Assembly: GCA_947466555.1 (NCBI GenBank)
Contig: CANIFK010000474.1
Location: 1 to 5,007, forward strand
Length of the DNA stretch: 5,007 nucleotides
Origin: Acidobacteriota bacterium
GTDB lineage: Bacteria > Acidobacteriota > Terriglobia > Bryobacterales > Bryobacteraceae
Reading direction: 5' to 3'
Shown: piece by piece, positions 4,855 to 5,007 of the stretch
Numbering within the stretch: position 1 is the first letter of the stretch
Layout of the letters: the number at the start of each line of letters is the position of its first letter
The notes under the pieces: generated by a model
Seen by the model: the letters and a program-made list of their open reading frames with translations, nothing else
What the model was told of the DNA's origin: nothing
Database searches by the model: none
Position numbers and translations under genes: made by a program

Positions 4855-5007
4855 ATGGCAATTCGAATGGCGATGATTTTTGTGCGGGATTTGGCGGGGA
4901 TGACGGTTTTTTACCGGGATGTGATGGGGTTGGCGGTGAAGGGGGAGTCGGGGGGGTGGGTGGAGTTTGAGGGTTTCGGGTTGCACGGGGTGGAGGGGGA
5001 TTGGGAG
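4855..5007 (+). CDS. VOC (glyoxalase-fold) protein, N-terminal part, cut by the window end
   Basis: The first 51 codons are open to the end of the window, so the gene is partial. The translation begins MAIRMAMIFVRDLAGMTVFY, followed by RDVMGLAV, the standard opening strand, helix and loop of a VOC module (compare VxDLxxxxxFYxxVLGL). Next come GGWVEFEGFGLHGVE, where the histidine in GLHGV (H44) is at a usual metal-ligand position at the end of the second or third strand. It is a different subgroup from the VOC gene at 1055. The ATG at 4855 is the first of three close in-frame ATGs (also 4867 and 4873). The ribosome site is weak (only GAG 4 bases upstream), so the start could shift by a few codons. 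It is divergent from the PEP-CTERM gene, with 83 bases between the starts. The substrate is unknown. Confidence 0.87.
   Translation, partial: MAIRMAMIFVRDLAGMTVFYRDVMGLAVKGESGGWVEFEGFGLHGVEGDWE

Noticed and set aside
1..5007. CRISPR arrays, tRNA or rRNA genes, insertion sequences
   Set aside because: I saw no regularly spaced repeats, tRNA-like cloverleaf, rRNA sequence or transposase motif in any frame.

Overview
This window looks like chromosomal DNA from a high-GC soil bacterium. An Acidobacteriota member of the Solibacter/Bryobacter type is my best guess. That rests on a PEP-CTERM protein, a methyltransferase with a signal peptide, small DinB and VOC family genes, and a very G-rich plus strand. 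It is inference from gene content, not a database match.

Layout. Positions 48-451 (minus) hold a HicB-HicA toxin-antitoxin pair with a 4-base stop/start overlap. Position 511-1026 (minus) is a DinB/YfiT-type putative metalloprotein. It diverges from a VOC (glyoxalase-fold) gene at 1055-1423 (plus). That gene runs tail to tail, with overlapping stop codons, into a small predicted exported protein of unknown function at 1420-1944 (minus). Only 26 bases separate that gene from a divergent exported SAM-dependent methyltransferase at 1971-2735 (plus). A 34-base hairpin at 2770-2803 lies between the methyltransferase and the convergent gene at 2825-4033 (minus), which encodes an unrecognised protein with three N-terminal membrane helices. 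Just upstream of it on the same strand is a PEP-CTERM surface protein (4067-4771, minus). A second VOC gene starts at 4855 (plus) and runs off the window. Genes cover almost everything; no gap exceeds 100 bases.

How the genes relate. Two functional units are reasonably clear: hicB-hicA, and the PEP-CTERM gene followed by the membrane-protein gene 33 bases later. The other genes look like unrelated single genes arranged as divergent or convergent pairs.

The most interesting signals are regulatory. A 13-bp hairpin with one mismatch contains the start codon of the membrane protein. A 25-base stretch with an 11-base period sits upstream of the PEP-CTERM gene. A symmetric TATA element may serve as -10 box in both directions at 1955-1962. 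TAGAAT boxes lie 5-6 bases from an ATG at hicB and the DinB gene, suggesting leaderless mRNAs. No complete new multi-gene system is evident.
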